NCBI GenBank assembly: GCA_003344405.1 | Contig: NOWV01000068.1 | Coordinates: 124,001 to 188,000, forward strand | Direction: 5' to 3' | Source of the DNA: Trichoplax sp. H2 | Taxonomy: Eukaryota; Placozoa; Uniplacotomia; Trichoplacea | Length of the DNA stretch: 64,000 nucleotides | Shown: in pieces, positions 1-13,811 of the stretch | Position numbering within the stretch: the first letter of the stretch is position 1 | How the letters are laid out: each line of letters starts with the position of its first letter | Notes under the pieces: generated by a model | What the model was told of the DNA's origin: nothing | The model's input: only the letters and a program-made list of their open reading frames with translations | The model's database searches: none | Position numbers and translations under genes: made by a program

Positions 1-430
1 TTAGGCTAGTGTTGGCTACTTATTAAAGATAGTTTCATTTAATTAAAAATTTAACCTTACATTTTCATGTCTGCATGTTGAAGTCTTGTAATTTTCAAAT
101 ACGTAAATATTTAGCTAGATTTGAGCGAACTCTATAAATAATTGTTATATAGTTCAAAATAAAAAGCATACTGCCATGTTTTGTCAACACAGCCTTTAAT
201 AACTCCTAAATATTGGAAGTATCATGATGTGAATAAGGTTATTTTTATTGCAATAATCAAAACTTATAAAATTATCGACGATTAACAAACTTATTAATTA
301 AAACCTAGCATCAAATAACAGGGGCCTTGATAATTGATCAATTATATGTCGAAATTTATTCATACGCGAATCTAAAACAAAACTAACCTAGAGTATATAA
401 TATTATAAATATTGTTCCATTTGTTGTTAG
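1..430. other. AT-rich non-coding stretch, probably an intron
   Basis: No coding segment is recognisable here. The next exon opens at 431 after a TTAG acceptor and starts inside a receptor's transmembrane region, so this stretch is most simply an intron of that gene. The exon encoding TM1 and the ligand-binding domain must lie outside the window. Confidence 0.6.
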
Positions 431-2589
431 GGTCATCAAAATATCAAGTCCAAACGTCAATAACGTTATTGGATTTTCTGGAATTGCCTGTTTTGTGTCG
501 GTAATCTTATTTAGCATTGATAGCCATGAACATCGATTTTCAGAGAAGCTTGCTATCGTTCATTGTTGGGTAATATTATTCGCAAAATTTTAGATGGAAT
601 ATAAGTCACAACTCAATCTTATTCATGCAGTATAATTCTAATATTAATTTACTTGGTGATATGAAAATTAGTATATTAAAAATATCTTACCACAAATTTA
701 TTATTTTTTCTATTCTAGTCCCAGTTATGGCTTTTTTGTTTAGGTTTTACTACTGCATATGCGGCTTTAATTGCTAAAACTTGGAGAATTTATAAAATAT
801 TTAATAAAACCAAAGTTAAATACCAGGTAATGTGTATTACATTCTTATGGTTTATCATCATAATATATTCCTTCACACGCAACGTACGCGTATAATTATT
901 GATATCAGTCTATTACCATAATGCTAATTTTAGACTTACAAATCTACAGTTGTTCGCTTCTTATTTATTAATGCACATCTTTATTAAATTAATTTTTAGG
1001 TTATCAAGGATAAGCAGTTATATCTAATAATCTTTTGCATGGTTGCATTCGAGATCTTCACCTTATTTTTATGGACTGTGATTGATCCAATTAAGATTAA
1101 GGAAGCAAATGGTACAATCCAGGTATTTTTGATTTCTGAATTATCTGCCAATAATTACTTTCTACAACTGTTATATATGTAGAATAAAAAATCTAGTTTC
1201 ATCCGAAATATTCAAAATTTGTCTAAATGCTTTATCAATTTCACCCCAAAGTGCATTATTTAACATAAGTCATCATATAATGCGAGATTACCAGGTTTTA
1301 TTTAGTGTATAATTTATTTAGATAGACTGCTAGTCTAATCGTACAGGATTCGATTTATAAATTTAAGAACAATGTACTGTGACTTTAATATCTTCCAGAA
1401 TGTCTAATTTAAATACACGATATATTCTGTATGATATGAAACTGATAATGCTTTCTTTCATAATTTATTATTCAATCTTATTGTATACTTAATTAATAGA
1501 GGTTAAATGCCTTCAACTATTGCTATCCTCTGATTGAATTTTCTGCAGATTCATAACGAAGGTGATCTCATCATTGTTCCAACTCATGCAAGATGTGTTA
1601 TACCTTTTGCCATTACCTGGACTATTATTCTATGTAGCTATAATGGCATTATGTTAATATTTGGTTCTGTTTTGACGTGGAAAATACGAAAAATTCCTAT
1701 GACAGTAGCCAATGAATCGAAATCCATTGCAATCGCAATTTACAGTGCACTTATATGCAGCATTATCGCTGGCGTTAGCAATTTTGTGATATCCTCCAAT
1801 TCTTTAGTTATTCGTTTTTCTATCGTTGGTGTTTTAGTAGTAATTACAACATGTGTCACAGAATGCTCGGTATTTGCGCCAAAGGTAAGATAGCAAAAAA
1901 TAACATTTAGAATTAGCCGAATTCATGTCTAATTAATTAGTAACAGTTACGGTCTTACCATAGTATTTGACAAAGTGACAAACAAAAAACTACCTCCACC
2001 ATGACAATTAGCTATCAGCTATCCATAATTCATGCATATAAATCATTTACGTCGTAGCGATTTAAGAATATGCTTCATGTAACTATAATATTTTCAATCT
2101 TATTTATCGTATCCTATTTGCGTTTATGCACTTACATCGTATTAAAGCAACAAAATGTTCATTATTTTAATTTCTACTCGCTTTACAATGATTCATTATT
2201 TAGTTATACACGCTATGGATTGGCTACGACGATCAACTTTTTACTACGATGCCCAGTACAAAATCAAATTATATCGATAGGAAAAAAGTCGCCTTAGCCG
2301 TTTCTAGTGCAAGAGGATTCGAGAAAGACACTGATCTTTCAGATAATGAAGATAAATTAATGCACTTGCAATATCGAAAGACGACAGTAAGTTTTCATCT
2401 AGATTCTTGAGTAGATCTTGAATAGCAATAGCTAGAAAAATCCTGTAGCTACTGAATATTAACTTATCATACTGAATTTCTTTTTAGATCCTTAAAGAGA
2501 TTCAAAAACTTCAAACTGAACTAGAGACTAAGAAAGGACAGCTGGAATATCTTAAAAGTGCTAAACGAGAGGAATCAAATGCATGGTAG
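431..2589 (+). CDS. GABA-B-like class C GPCR, 3' part (TM2 to C-terminal tail)
   Basis: Partial gene; the 5' end is outside the window. Six exons join without breaking frame: 431-569, 719-826, 1000-1122, 1549-1884, 2204-2386 and 2488-2589 (TAG). The first encodes IKISSPNVNNVIG followed by a hydrophobic helix, closely resembling the TM2 entry of metazoan GABA-B receptors. Later exons carry TM3 (AKTWRIYKIF), TM4 (VIDPIKIKEANGT) and TM5-7 with ANESKSIAIAIYS, matching the conserved 'NDSK.IG..VY' segment of the family. The last exon is a charged heptad-like stretch (LKEIQKLQTELETKKGQLEY), consistent with the C-terminal coiled coil GABA-B subunits use to dimerise. By family it is a plasma-membrane receptor coupled to G proteins. 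Its ligand cannot be inferred because the binding domain is missing. The exon order and phases equal those of the last six exons of the receptor at 13812-19503, so the two are paralogues. Confidence 0.88.
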
Positions 2590-3215
2590 TAATACTCCTA
2601 TAATCTAACAAATAATTGGACAATACGGCTACATAAATAATACGTTATTGTCTTTCATGAATTTATCTAAAGATTGGGTAATAAACCGGTAATATTTCTT
2701 TTGCCTATTTACGATCTCTCCACTCCTATTTATAAATACTGTCTCATAGAGATTGCAGTATTATAAATTAAAACGTTAAAACATTCTTGCGTACACAGCT
2801 TTGACATTTCGAATATAATTTAATCCTTAGTGAAATAACAGTTCATTTATAGGTTAATGTATTTGACATTCCTTGCTCACAGGATATTTAAATTTACCGT
2901 CTCCAGTTAAACAGTAAATAATTAATTATCTGCTTAATTTGAAAATATTTGAATTTTGAAATTTATTGCACTAATATTCTTACAAATTCTGTACAGTATT
3001 ATCTCTGAGCAGCAAATAATGCTACCTGTATCTACAAAATAACAACAAGCACTTTCGTACATTATACGATATATCACAGATTGCTCAATAATACAGCAGA
3101 GATCTCCAATAAAAAACTAATATATATAAAACATTTCATAACGGTCCAGTTAATTTAAGCGTGAAATAGTGGGGATCGCACTTAAAACACGCTTTGTCTT
3201 TGATACATCAAGTTT
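2590..3215. other. Convergent intergenic spacer
   Basis: AT-rich sequence between the stop of the partial receptor (+) and the stop of RAD17 (-). I see no gene or clear repeat. It should hold both 3' UTRs. Confidence 0.6.
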
Positions 3216-6200
3216 TTAGTCGCTATCACTAAATTGCTCAATAGAATTTGATTCACTGTCATCATCAAAAATTTCCTCAACGATTGCATTCAAGGCTATT
3301 AGATCATCATTTCGAGTAACAATCTCCTTACTTTGAGTTTGTATCTGGCTTGAGATTAATTTACTTGGTGTAGGAGGATTAGAGGTTTTATCGTCAACCA
3401 TCTGAACCATAGCAAACTCTTTCTCTGAGAGCAAGTTTGATGACAGTCTGTGCAAAATACAATTAATTATTAACGTTGTACAGCAAACGTTATATTTATC
3501 CGTTCCTTTAATTATCACAGCTTAAGATTAGTCCTCCTTAATATCACACAATAATATTCATATAATTTAATGTCAAATATCACAAAAATGTTTGCTATCA
3601 TACCTTTGCTTCCATAAATTGAAATTGCATAATTTATTGATCGTCATTTTCTGCCCAGAGTCAGCTACGTTGAAGTAAAATGAAGAAATCAGTATTGATA
3701 ACTACAGATAACATCCTTTTTTAATACCTAGATAATTTATAAATACTATAACAATATACAATCTTGAAATTACAAATAGCTAGATAGTTGCAAAGACTAA
3801 CCATTCTTGATGAAATTATTGTTGGTAAGTGAAACATATGGAATAAATTCCGTAAAAAGTTGTTTACTTTCCCTCCATTCTTAAAAAAATAGCATTACGG
3901 ACATATCAGATTTTTTATTCTTTCTAGTTAAATATTTCATACCCCTCACACAAATTTTAAAAATAAAATATCTTGATAAACACTACTCAAACTTAGCCCA
4001 TAGTTTAAAACTCTTAGAATTTTAGGAAAGATTTAAACCATCTAAATTAGACCTAGATCCGTCTTCCTTACCACTGAAATGATATTGACTGGCAGATTCG
4101 TATTCCATTATCTGAAAATATTTTAGTCAATACTTATTAATACTATAGATAGTAAATCTTGATTTAAAAAAATTTACAGCAAACCAGTTAGAACGTACAT
4201 TTCGGTTAACACTAAACCATCGGGGCTTATGTAATGGTTTCCAACCAGAAGTCGATTTACGTTTGCTTCCATTTGCATCCGTTATATTGGAGAACATTAA
4301 TCCTCTGACCGTTACTGATGATGAATATTCTTCAAATATAGTAGACTGTAACAGAGTAATTATCGCTGCATGTCACTTAGTAATAACAATCCATTAAATT
4401 GACATGGTATTTTTAATAGTTTTAAAGACCAAATTTGTATACTACACAGAAAAACTATATAAGAATGAAAAAAATTACCGTCCATTCTCTCGATAACAGG
4501 TCGCTATCACTTAAATAACTAGCACTATTAACCTGCAAGCATATCAATATTAGGTAGAGTATGAATAAGTTCGATTGCTGGGAATAACCGAATGGTCCAA
4601 ATAATGTATCCAATTTCTATTGCTCTTACCGCACATTCGATATCGTTCACAAATCGTATATAATTCTCGTGCAAATAAAATCTAAGCATCGTTGACGATG
4701 TACGTGACTGTTCAATAACAGCCTAGAAAGGGTAAAAATGTAAAAATTTTATTCCAACTTCGTAACAGTTGTCAATTTCCGAATATAATCAGCTATCGTG
4801 GAAAAAATTAATCACCTCGGGATGTATCAATGCACGCCTTCTATTATGCATTGACAAATGAGTTGGTAAGCGTTCATTTGGATTCAGATCTTGCTCTTGA
4901 TCTCCTAATGCATATTAGTAAATTACAGATAACCAATTAATTCAAGTTACTAAAATCCTACTGTTTATACTACCAACAGTATCAATCAACTTTCATAAAC
5001 AAATGAGTTAAATCGATCAGGTACAGCAATTAAATATATATACGATATCAACGTTACAACTTACGCTTGCAATGTAAAATTTTTCCTAATGCTCGAAATA
5101 GATATAATCCTTGATCACGACCGGTGAGCTGTTTTGTATATGCATCATTTTTCGAGGCATTTTGAGATTTCAATTTTTTTCTCTTGCTGCCACCGATGTT
5201 AACGTAACTAATTTCTTTTAGATGCGCGTTACCTGATCGTTTAATCATGAATCAAAATTATGATAGCGAAAAATAAAACGATTCTTAGGATGTAAAACGT
5301 AAGGTCTTACGTTCATAAAATAAGAACTGTAAACAATTAATTGCTTGTCGAATGTCACCAACGCTAGCAACTGCAATATTTTGAATATCCGTTTTTGAGA
5401 CTTCGATACCCATCTGATTAATAAATGAATTGGCAAACAATCAATAAGCGAATCTCTTATTTACATCTAGCCAAAGGAATGCTAATTACCTTACTTTCCT
5501 TTTCAACAATATTATTTAACAACTTCGAAATATTAGTCGGTGCAACTGGATTAAAACTAATAAAATGACGTAATTAGTTCTAGAATACTAGGACATCATT
5601 GTATGTAGCTTTAACTTACTTGATGGTACGTATATTGCAATCCTTAATAATATCTTTAGGAAATAGAGTATGAATATTATAGCTTTGGTTTTGACAATCT
5701 GAATGAATAAATACTAGAGGGCATCGGCCGACCCTGCAATATTTTCTAAAACCAGTATAAAGAACATATAAAATAATATTAGAGCAACACGTAGATTTAT
5801 ATCCTCAGAGGACCTCATACTAACCGAATAATATCATGAAGTTGTCTGTGATCAGTATAAAATACATTTGGATAGTCCTACAACAGTATATAAAATGCAT
5901 TTTGCGTCAAACTAGGAAAAATAGCCGTCAGCATAGAGGCATTTAAGACAAACCTCTACTAATATTATCACATTGTCTTTGTTCGACTGTGTCTTTCCCG
6001 ATGTTGTAATGCTTAGCTTTGAATATTTATTAGCACGTAGTAGGAAGTCTTTAAAAGAGGTAATTTCACTAACGATATTATCATGATCAGTATCTAAAGG
6101 TTAAAATTATACAATAAAAAAATGTAATGTTTACTACGTCAATTTTAGTACAGTAAAATACGTCGTAGAAAGATTGAAAACCTACAGGTGGAAAAAATAT

Positions 6201-7086
6201 TTCGCCTCTCAGCTGCAATCGTACTCAAAGGATTACTCCATTCCTGCACTTCATAACTAATGTCGTTAGCCACTGCGTAAATAGTTGCCGTTTTACCTGA
6301 TCCTGATGGACCCGTTAACAACAATATTGGTGCCGGGGCTTTCTATTAAAAATTAAGAAATACCTAACTGTATTAAGTTTATCAATCTGAAATTTCTATT
6401 AAGTTATAATATTGTTATTACTTCAGCGTAAGAATTATCGTAGAGATTCTAGATTGATCGCTATGAGAAATAAACAAGATTTTGTAATAATCACTTTGTT
6501 ATTTGCTAATTGACGAAAACTTTCTCGTAGCCATTCAACAACTTCTTCAATTTTCTTCTTGTGAATTGCCAGTTCAGTCTAAATTAGCAATTCTTAATAT
6601 TTAATTACTTAAAAAATATTATTCAGTTATCATTGAAATCACATTAGCACACAGCTGAACTGGTATTATTTTCTTACCATGGATTTTGGTTTATATTTTA
6701 GGCACCATGTCAGAATAGTACTTTGGTTATGGGTACTCTTATCAGAACTAACAGCATTGCCTGTCACGATATAGATTAGTACAGTTATAATCTAAAATTA
6801 TCGCTATTGAATTGTTTCTTTAGTATTTAATGACCTTTACTAATGGCATAATTATCATTTCTTGACTTATTGGCAGGTTTTTTCTTACGCATAGCTGGTA
6901 AAGAAGATTTTTTACTGCCAACAAATATAACACTGCCATCATCTTCAAATGCTGGCGATATCCATTCATTGCTCTTTTTCTGTTGCCAACACACAAATAG
7001 AAATAGATCAGATCAATACGCCGTTTTAGCTATTTGAATAGCATAATTGTCTATTTCATTTGCGTTACTTTGGATAGTTTCGACAT
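3216..7086 (-). CDS. RAD17: RAD17, checkpoint clamp loader large subunit
   Basis: AAA+ ATPase that partners RFC2-5 and loads the 9-1-1 clamp at damaged DNA. I assemble 18 exons in continuous phase (617 aa): 7069-7086, 6841-6979, 6678-6760, 6495-6578, 6186-6342, 5954-6093, 5825-5877, 5620-5745, 5490-5556, 5311-5413, 5065-5232, 4816-4904, 4630-4722, 4479-4532, 4199-4345, 4072-4111, 3604-3664, 3216-3447. Seen in order: CLKYKPKS then LAIHKKKIEEVVEWL (RAD17 N-terminal signature); Walker A GPSGSGKT; Walker B as VIILVE|DYPNVFY split by an intron; RKYCRVGRCPLVF; FNPVAPT; VGDIRQAINC (the sensor-2-like GDIR.A.N segment); LYLFRALGKILHCK; and WKPLHKPRWFSVN. All are hallmark RAD17 blocks. The C-terminus has SQ and TQ dipeptides (SSQIQTQS), candidate ATM/ATR sites, and ends in an acidic tail (FSDSD). 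Start: ATG at 7086 encodes MSKLSK before a GTAACG donor. The exon 4072-4111 to 3604-3664 junction is the least certain part. Confidence 0.93.
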
Positions 7087-10000
7087 GACGGATGCCTTGC
7101 TTGAATATTGATTTCTTCCAGAACTCTCCAGTAAATTAAACCAGTAGAGGAATAGTTAGGACTGTACAGTAGTTATGTTTAAAAAAAAGCTAGTATTAGA
7201 GTCGTTATTTTTACTCTATTTATTAGTAATTAAATACGAGTATACTCGAAGCTCATCTGCGAAGATTAATACCCCTAACAATTCTCAAGGAAAACTTTTC
7301 TTATCTTATTATATTGGTGAAATTACATTTATCTAATATTAAATACACTTTAAAAATTTGCATATCGACAACGCACACGGTACTAAACACTTTAAGTTTA
7401 GATGTTGACCATTATATTCTACTGAATTACGAGCATCCTATAGAATGTGAACTAATTATAACCAGAATGATAACATTAACTTTATGTAGATATGTATTAT
7501 AATAGAGCAAATTTAACAAATTAGGTACCTGTTATTTGTTTTGCGAGTATTTAACCCATAACGAAAAAATCTTTAAAATGAGATAAAATGATTGGCCAGT
7601 TTACTTGCAATGCAACGCTCTGAAAGGTTAATTTAGATATGAAAAATGTCAATTAAACGAATTTAGTACACAGTATGTCGTTGTAGCACTACCAATGGTG
7701 CTATAACGTGGAATATATTATCTTCTATTTATAATTTTATGGCAATGGGAGTGTCAATTACATGAGCTACAATCATTATGCATTTATGTTACAAGAGTAT
7801 CGATGTTGAGTGTCTCTTAAGTTATGAACAATTCATACTTATAACACAAAAACACAACATACCTATGTCTACTTTTGCACTACATGGACCAACAATAAAC
7901 TTCATGCTATACCAGATTATACGATTTGTGCTTCCTTTATTACTAGTGTACATATGTGTGAGTCAGGTAGGACATTTCGGATTATTATCCGGTAACATAA
8001 AGTACGCTTAATAATGAGCTACCATAATTTACTGTTGCACTACTTGAAGAAGATTACACGTACATACACTTGTGAAACTATTGTGATTAGATGTCAATTA
8101 TAGAATGGATATCATCATACTAATAAGTCACGAAATAGTAATTTTAACATTAGAGGGTAAGAATCATCACTGGTAAAATATTACCTATAGAAAGGGCTAT
8201 ATATATACTGTACACAGTATAATCAGAAGTATTAATAGCGTTCCTATTGGATACGATCGTACCAAGAAGGAAAGCATTATGGTAGAGCTTTTATTGTACA
8301 GTATTTATCAACACATAAACTGCATTTAATCATAGTTGCTGGAGCTAGGCACATACAGTACAGTAATAAGGCTTTCATTATAGACGATTATTTGTGCATT
8401 AGGTTACTACTGTGCTACTTAGACGTACGACCTAAACCTACTTATATTCTATCTCACTTGGCGAGCTCCAGACTATCTCTTTGTGCAGGAATGTCTACGT
8501 GCTTTAGGGTTGTTATTGTCCACCCTAAAGGTAACATCACTGTTATTTTCTATCTACTCTAGACGTACAAGTATAGCAGCGCTGTTGATGAAACCTAGGC
8601 GTTAGTGACATTAGATGGATTACTTCGCTATTGCACTAGGGTGGAAGTAGTCCAGTTGGCGTCTCATGTCCATAAAGCAGGAGGTAACATTCAAAATCTG
8701 CTTAAATTAATTAGCAAAATATTGCTCGTAGTGTAGTAACCGCGTTTTGCAGCTGTTGATCGTTGTTGTGCATCGCACTGTCGAACAACTCTAACACACT
8801 TGTATACTAACACATTATCATGAACATTAAGAGATGATATCTATGAACTCTATCTGTGTTTATTTCTATCAATCAATCCCATTGGAAGAACGATGAATCG
8901 ATGATGATGATGATGATACTTTGCTATTTGACAAGCACTTATTAAGCAAGAGGTGGTCGATCATTCTTATGGTCAACATCGACTGCATAAGCCTCATCAA
9001 TCACTATCCTTGCACTCCATTGATGTCTCACCTACTTACGTCTACAATCAGCTCAGTTCAAAACAGTCTCCCTTCTTCTTAATCCTACCCAATGAATCCA
9101 ATCTAGCCAAGGATATCTTGTATGGAAATGGAGAAAACACTTGTAGATGAAAAGATAAATAGCGATTGCCAAAGTGTTTTCATCTACTTCTCCCTGGTAA
9201 CGCGTGGACAGACGTAAAGCGAAAATTTCAATTTTGGCTATCCAATCAAATCGTCTAGTCCGTCTTGCGTCCTATCCGGCAAGATGCGTTGAAAATTTTG
9301 TTACTCGTACAGTACCATAGAGTCTAGTTAAAAACATAACAACGCTCCAGAATAGCAAAAGGATGACTAGCCAAGAGTCAACTCTATAGAGAAGTAACAC
9401 AGTGGAAACAACACTCGGACGGTCGGACATTTGACCCCATACTATTTCAAGCACTTCCATTCGGCATTCTGTTACTAAGCGAATGGTCGATTTTATTATT
9501 CACTTATTTTGCTAAATTAAGTAATAGAACATTGAACTGTATGCTATTAGACTAAGTTCTACTGGAAAGCAGTTATACAAGGTCCTAATTGTGTTTCAAT
9601 CAGTAGAAGTGATTCAGAAAAAGAAACACTGAAGATCCATACTAAGTCAGTCATTTTGGAGCATCTTCTAAGTACGAAAAGTCTGTCCGTCTGTGTGCGA
9701 TGGCCAGCTGTATCCAGTATCTCCCCTAGTCGTCCATATTTGCAAGTAAAGACTGCTCGACAGTGAGTAAACGCTTGCTACTGTAGGCAATTTATGGATG
9801 CAGAAGTGTTGCATTTAGTGACCAGTAGAGACCCTACAAAAAGCAATAAATCTCCAGGGAAGAGTACGCTGTAATGGAGAAAAACGAAACTGCTTAGGGT
9901 ACAGTAGCATTCAGTCATGGACTACTCGTACAGTAGCAGTGAAGTCCATCAGTACAACGATAATCAGTCGAGTGCTGTCGACCCATATCAAGCAACAACG

Positions 10001-10581
10001 CTGTTGTACTGATAAAAACAAGCTAATACTGGATAGAATTGAGACTGCACTTATGATGCAATCGACGTACAAGGATTTAACTAATAGATCATGGGCTTCA
10101 AAAGCACAAATTTACTTCTTATGAAGTGAAAGATACATTTTTCTGCACTAGACCATTCGACTCGAGCGACGACAGAAGATCCAAAATGATGCAGTAGAGA
10201 CCGACAATATCGTCAGTAGCTGATAGTAGAAGCACTCGCTATTAGTACTGAATCGGGTACTGTACTGTATTGTATACTCCCTCAATGGAATTGGATAGTC
10301 TATGGCGGCATGCCACAGTGTACAGTGTACAGTCTGTACCATTTCGTAGCGTATGACTGTACTGTAGGCTAGGCTTGTGATCGCCGATAGTCAATGTATC
10401 AAACCATCAAGTTGGCGTAAGGGTATAGTATAAGTTCCACTGGAATGAATGAGGGGATTTCTCTCCAGTCGGACCAGGTTATTACTCGTTGCCACTTCGC
10501 CATTAGCTCATTGCACCTTTGCTCCTCCATCTTGCTGACAATCTTCCGAGCTAATTGCAAGTCAAGAATTCAAGTAACAAA
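7087..10581. other. 3.5-kb intergenic region without a recognisable gene
   Basis: Only short open frames without splice or domain support. Visible features are a (GATGAT)-type microsatellite near 8900-8918, scattered TACTGTAC-type half palindromes (for example around 8200, 9900 and 10260-10370) and an inverted repeat at about 9125-9183, where GTAGATGAAAA pairs with TTTTCATCTAC. The promoter and 5' UTR of LSM4 should lie at the right end; RAD17 transcription starts at the left end. Confidence 0.55.
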
Positions 10582-12431
10582 ATGGTAAGTTAAAGGCATA
10601 GGCTAAGAAATCATTGCATATCGGTTCAAGAGTTGGATAGGTGTATAGTTTGGCCAATTCAATAGGCTTCAATACGTTGTATGATTGTCGTATAATGCCA
10701 TTCATCCAGTCATCAACATGGCGGAGCCAACCTTCACATGTTGGATGATATACTGTTCTAATTCTACTTTGCTTTGAACTTAATGGATGATAGTTACCGC
10801 TATCCCTTCTTAAGACGGCTCAAAGTCATCCTATGGTAAGATGATACAAAGGAATAGGATAAGCTAATGACAGAGAGTAGTGTATCCTTAGACAGAAATA
10901 GTCAACGTAGTCGTTCTAGCGGTAGAAAGTGGCCACACTTGTACTTGCTGAGGAAGAGAGTCAAGATATACGAGTACATGATCAATAATGTCTTGTAGGC
11001 AAGTTGTAGCAAAACATAGACGACGGTACAGTGTGTACAACGTAGTAAATTCAGTTTGACTCGTGGCAGTACAGTAAATTAAATTGAGTATCAAGAATAG
11101 TCTCGTTGTTTTTACATCTATGATAGTTATCACGAGTTTAGAAAAGGAAAAATAATAATCATATGGGACCTTGTTATAAAAAAAACAATTTCACTCCTGG
11201 CGTAATTTTTATAGCCAATCTTATTTGTGTACTTCTATCGTATTGTGTACAGCTGGTTGAACTGAAGAACGGTGAAACCTATAATGGACATTTGGTTAAT
11301 TGTGACAATTTTATGAATATTAACCTTCGTGAAGTTATTTGCACCTCCAAAGTAAGTCTACTTGGATAGCCGATCAGCAAAGATTGGTGATATGCTGTTT
11401 AATTTACACAACCCTGAATGAACTAAAACATCTTAAAAATATGAAATTTTGATCGTGATTGTTTACGCTGTCGCTTGTGAACATAAATTTATTCTGTCTT
11501 GTTAATCCCAATACTCGTATAGGATGGTGATCGGTTCTGGAAAATGCCGGAATGCTATCTCAGAGGAAATATGATCAAGTATTTAAGAATTCCTGACGAG
11601 GTCTACATTGTTACCGTAAAGCTTAAACATCATTTAGCTAGAGATTGGTACAGTCTTCGAAAGTCTTAAAAATACAGTAGGAACTTGTAGTATTGTAAAT
11701 GGGCCAAAAAATTTAGCGCTACTTTCAATACTTATTATTAGTGTGGTGAAAGACGCGCACCATGACTTTTCTCATAATAGATACGCTAGATGCTATCATT
11801 GCTTTCGACTAATCTTACATTCAATGCAATGTGGTACAGTGTTGTAAGCTGTAAAGTTAAATTATCCCTTCCTATAATTACGCTGCATTGCAATACTTAG
11901 AAATAACCGCTACAACTTTGACGGTTTGTTATCTTTCTGATCAGGTTATCGATATGGTCAAAGAGGAAGCCATAAATAGAAATCGTGGACGTGGGGGTGG
12001 ATTCGGCGGAAGAGGTTTGTCAACATTTCCTATATATTCATAAGTCAATCAGGCGATATACGTAGCTGATTAAAATTTGCTAAGGAAATAAGGTTGAATA
12101 CCACCTTGGCCGTAACCTATTTTTTATTCATTTCTTCAAATTGACGTATAATGTTACCATAAATGATATCCTTAGTGTTAACGACAATAGCTAGTTACTA
12201 CCGATGAAGTGATTAGACATAAAATAATCTGGTATAATTTTAATAATTTCAGGTCGTGGTGGTCGTGGAAGAGGTATACGATAATTAAAGACTCATACTG
12301 CAGCAGTAAAAGCCACAATTTATTAGAATATAAGGATATAATTGTACTGGATTTTCTTTCATGTCGAATGTCTATTTTCAGGTCAATTCAATCGCGGAGG
12401 TTATGGCAGAGGCCGTGGAGGTGGAAAATAA
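10582..12431 (+). CDS. LSM4: LSM4, U6 snRNA/decapping Sm-like protein
   Basis: Subunit of the LSM2-8 ring (U6 snRNA, nucleus) and the LSM1-7 ring (mRNA decapping, cytoplasm). Seven exons give 120 aa: 10582-10584, 10794-10835, 11253-11351, 11523-11600, 11945-12014, 12253-12273, 12382-12431 (TAA). Exon 1 contributes the ATG alone, followed at once by GTAAGT. Exon 2 reads [14 protein letters not shown], the invariant LSM4 N-terminus. Exon 3 carries [20 protein letters not shown] and [12 protein letters not shown] (Sm1), and exon 4 [12 protein letters not shown] with KYLRIPDE (Sm2). Exons 5-7 encode VIDMVKEEA and an RGG-rich tail ([16 protein letters not shown]...), typical of LSM4 and linked to P-body assembly. 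Length fits the family. An AATAAA lies at 12714. The alternative start at 11163 would read through the intron upstream of exon 3 and lacks the N-terminal motif, so I reject it. Confidence 0.95.
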
Positions 12432-13811
12432 TCTTTCTTGGTCATCTTTCATACTTAAGAGAATCAACTACTTCTTCAATCCTTTACACTAAATGTATTT
12501 GACAATATGTTGCTGCTAAAGATGATATACAGTAGACGTTTGTGCAACCATCGTAAAGCGACAAATTATACTGAGTATCAGTTACAATTTCATTTGCTTG
12601 ATATCTTTATATCATTTTTGTACATACTGTACACATATGTCTGTAAAATTCGAAATGAGTCAGATGTAGACTCTAGTTAGTTATCTTCCTGTAACTTTAT
12701 CAGTTTTTATGATAATAAACATATTTTGTACGCGTGTATTGATGAGTCGATTAATTTGTTCCTAAGCTGTATTCAATTATACCCTTACTTGATAAACTGT
12801 CATTTAAAAACAGTTTTCAACAGCAGTGAGCATATATTTACAGATAGAAATTATCCGGACAAGCTTCAGAGATACAACGCAATGTACATCGCAGGCTATT
12901 CCATTTTAGAATTTGCGGATCAATTGATCCGAATTTACTACCCACCGCGATATGTGTTTACGAAACTTAAAATTGAAAGTGTTGTCGCAAACTGCGCATA
13001 GCCAGAATCTTATTAGTTATACTCCAAGTAATAACAAAAGACTTTGGCTTTTTCAAAGCTGCTACCTGTCATTCTGATATTAACGGTGTTGGAGCATTAA
13101 CTCATATCAGTATAAGTTTACGACTCTTATTCTTCAGTTAGCAATGATCCTGCTAATTTCAAGTACATTCGTCAAATTAGTTGATAATTTAGTTCTTAAA
13201 GGCTACAATCTCGTTAATTAAAAATAATTTAAACATTTATCGAAAGCAATTCATGGCGATTTAAAGCAAAATAATATTAGTTATGTTATGCTCGACAAGT
13301 TCTTTAAGCGTATGAATTAGCCATGATAACAATTTATTTCGTTCAAACTAAGTCAATTGGCAAACAACTATACCAACGTTTAGTAAATATATGGAATCAC
13401 AATCATGTTGGCGATATTATGTTTAGGAACAAAAAATTTTCAGCAATTTATTCAGGTAAAAAGGAGGAGTATCATTAACGATATTACATGATGTCATTCT
13501 GTAATTGCGCTATTACGTATTTATGCACATGACTTGAATAATAACAAAAGTAATGTCCAATTCTTTACGCTTGACCTTAACATAATATAATTAAATCCTA
13601 ATATGATTAATTAATATCGTGACTTAACTTTTGTATCTAGCTTACGCAAGCCTGAGATAACATAACGATTGCATATTGCTGTTTTCGTAAAATCTTCTAA
13701 GGCAAAATGGCGAATTTAAAGTTTCACTCGCATCTAGGCATTTACGCATAGAGTAGTCAAATAGCAGTGTTTTATTTTACTTACTTATTATAGCAATACA
13801 ATTAATTTATC
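12432..13811. other. Intergenic region between LSM4 and the second receptor
   Basis: AT-rich. It holds the LSM4 3' UTR (AATAAA at 12714-12719) and the receptor's upstream region. An open frame at 12726-13001 has no recognisable domain and starts right after the poly(A) signal. I see nothing else I can support. Confidence 0.6.
12714..12719 (+). terminator. Poly(A) signal AATAAA of LSM4
   Basis: Canonical hexamer about 285 bases after the LSM4 stop codon, in an AT-rich 3' region. Confidence 0.6.

Noticed and set aside
11163-11369. Alternative LSM4 start at 11163
   Set aside because: It translates intron sequence; the conserved [11 protein letters not shown]-terminus is encoded upstream at 10794-10835 in correct phase.
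12726-13001. 91-codon frame downstream of LSM4
   Set aside because: Begins just after the LSM4 poly(A) signal, has no recognised motif and no splice partners.
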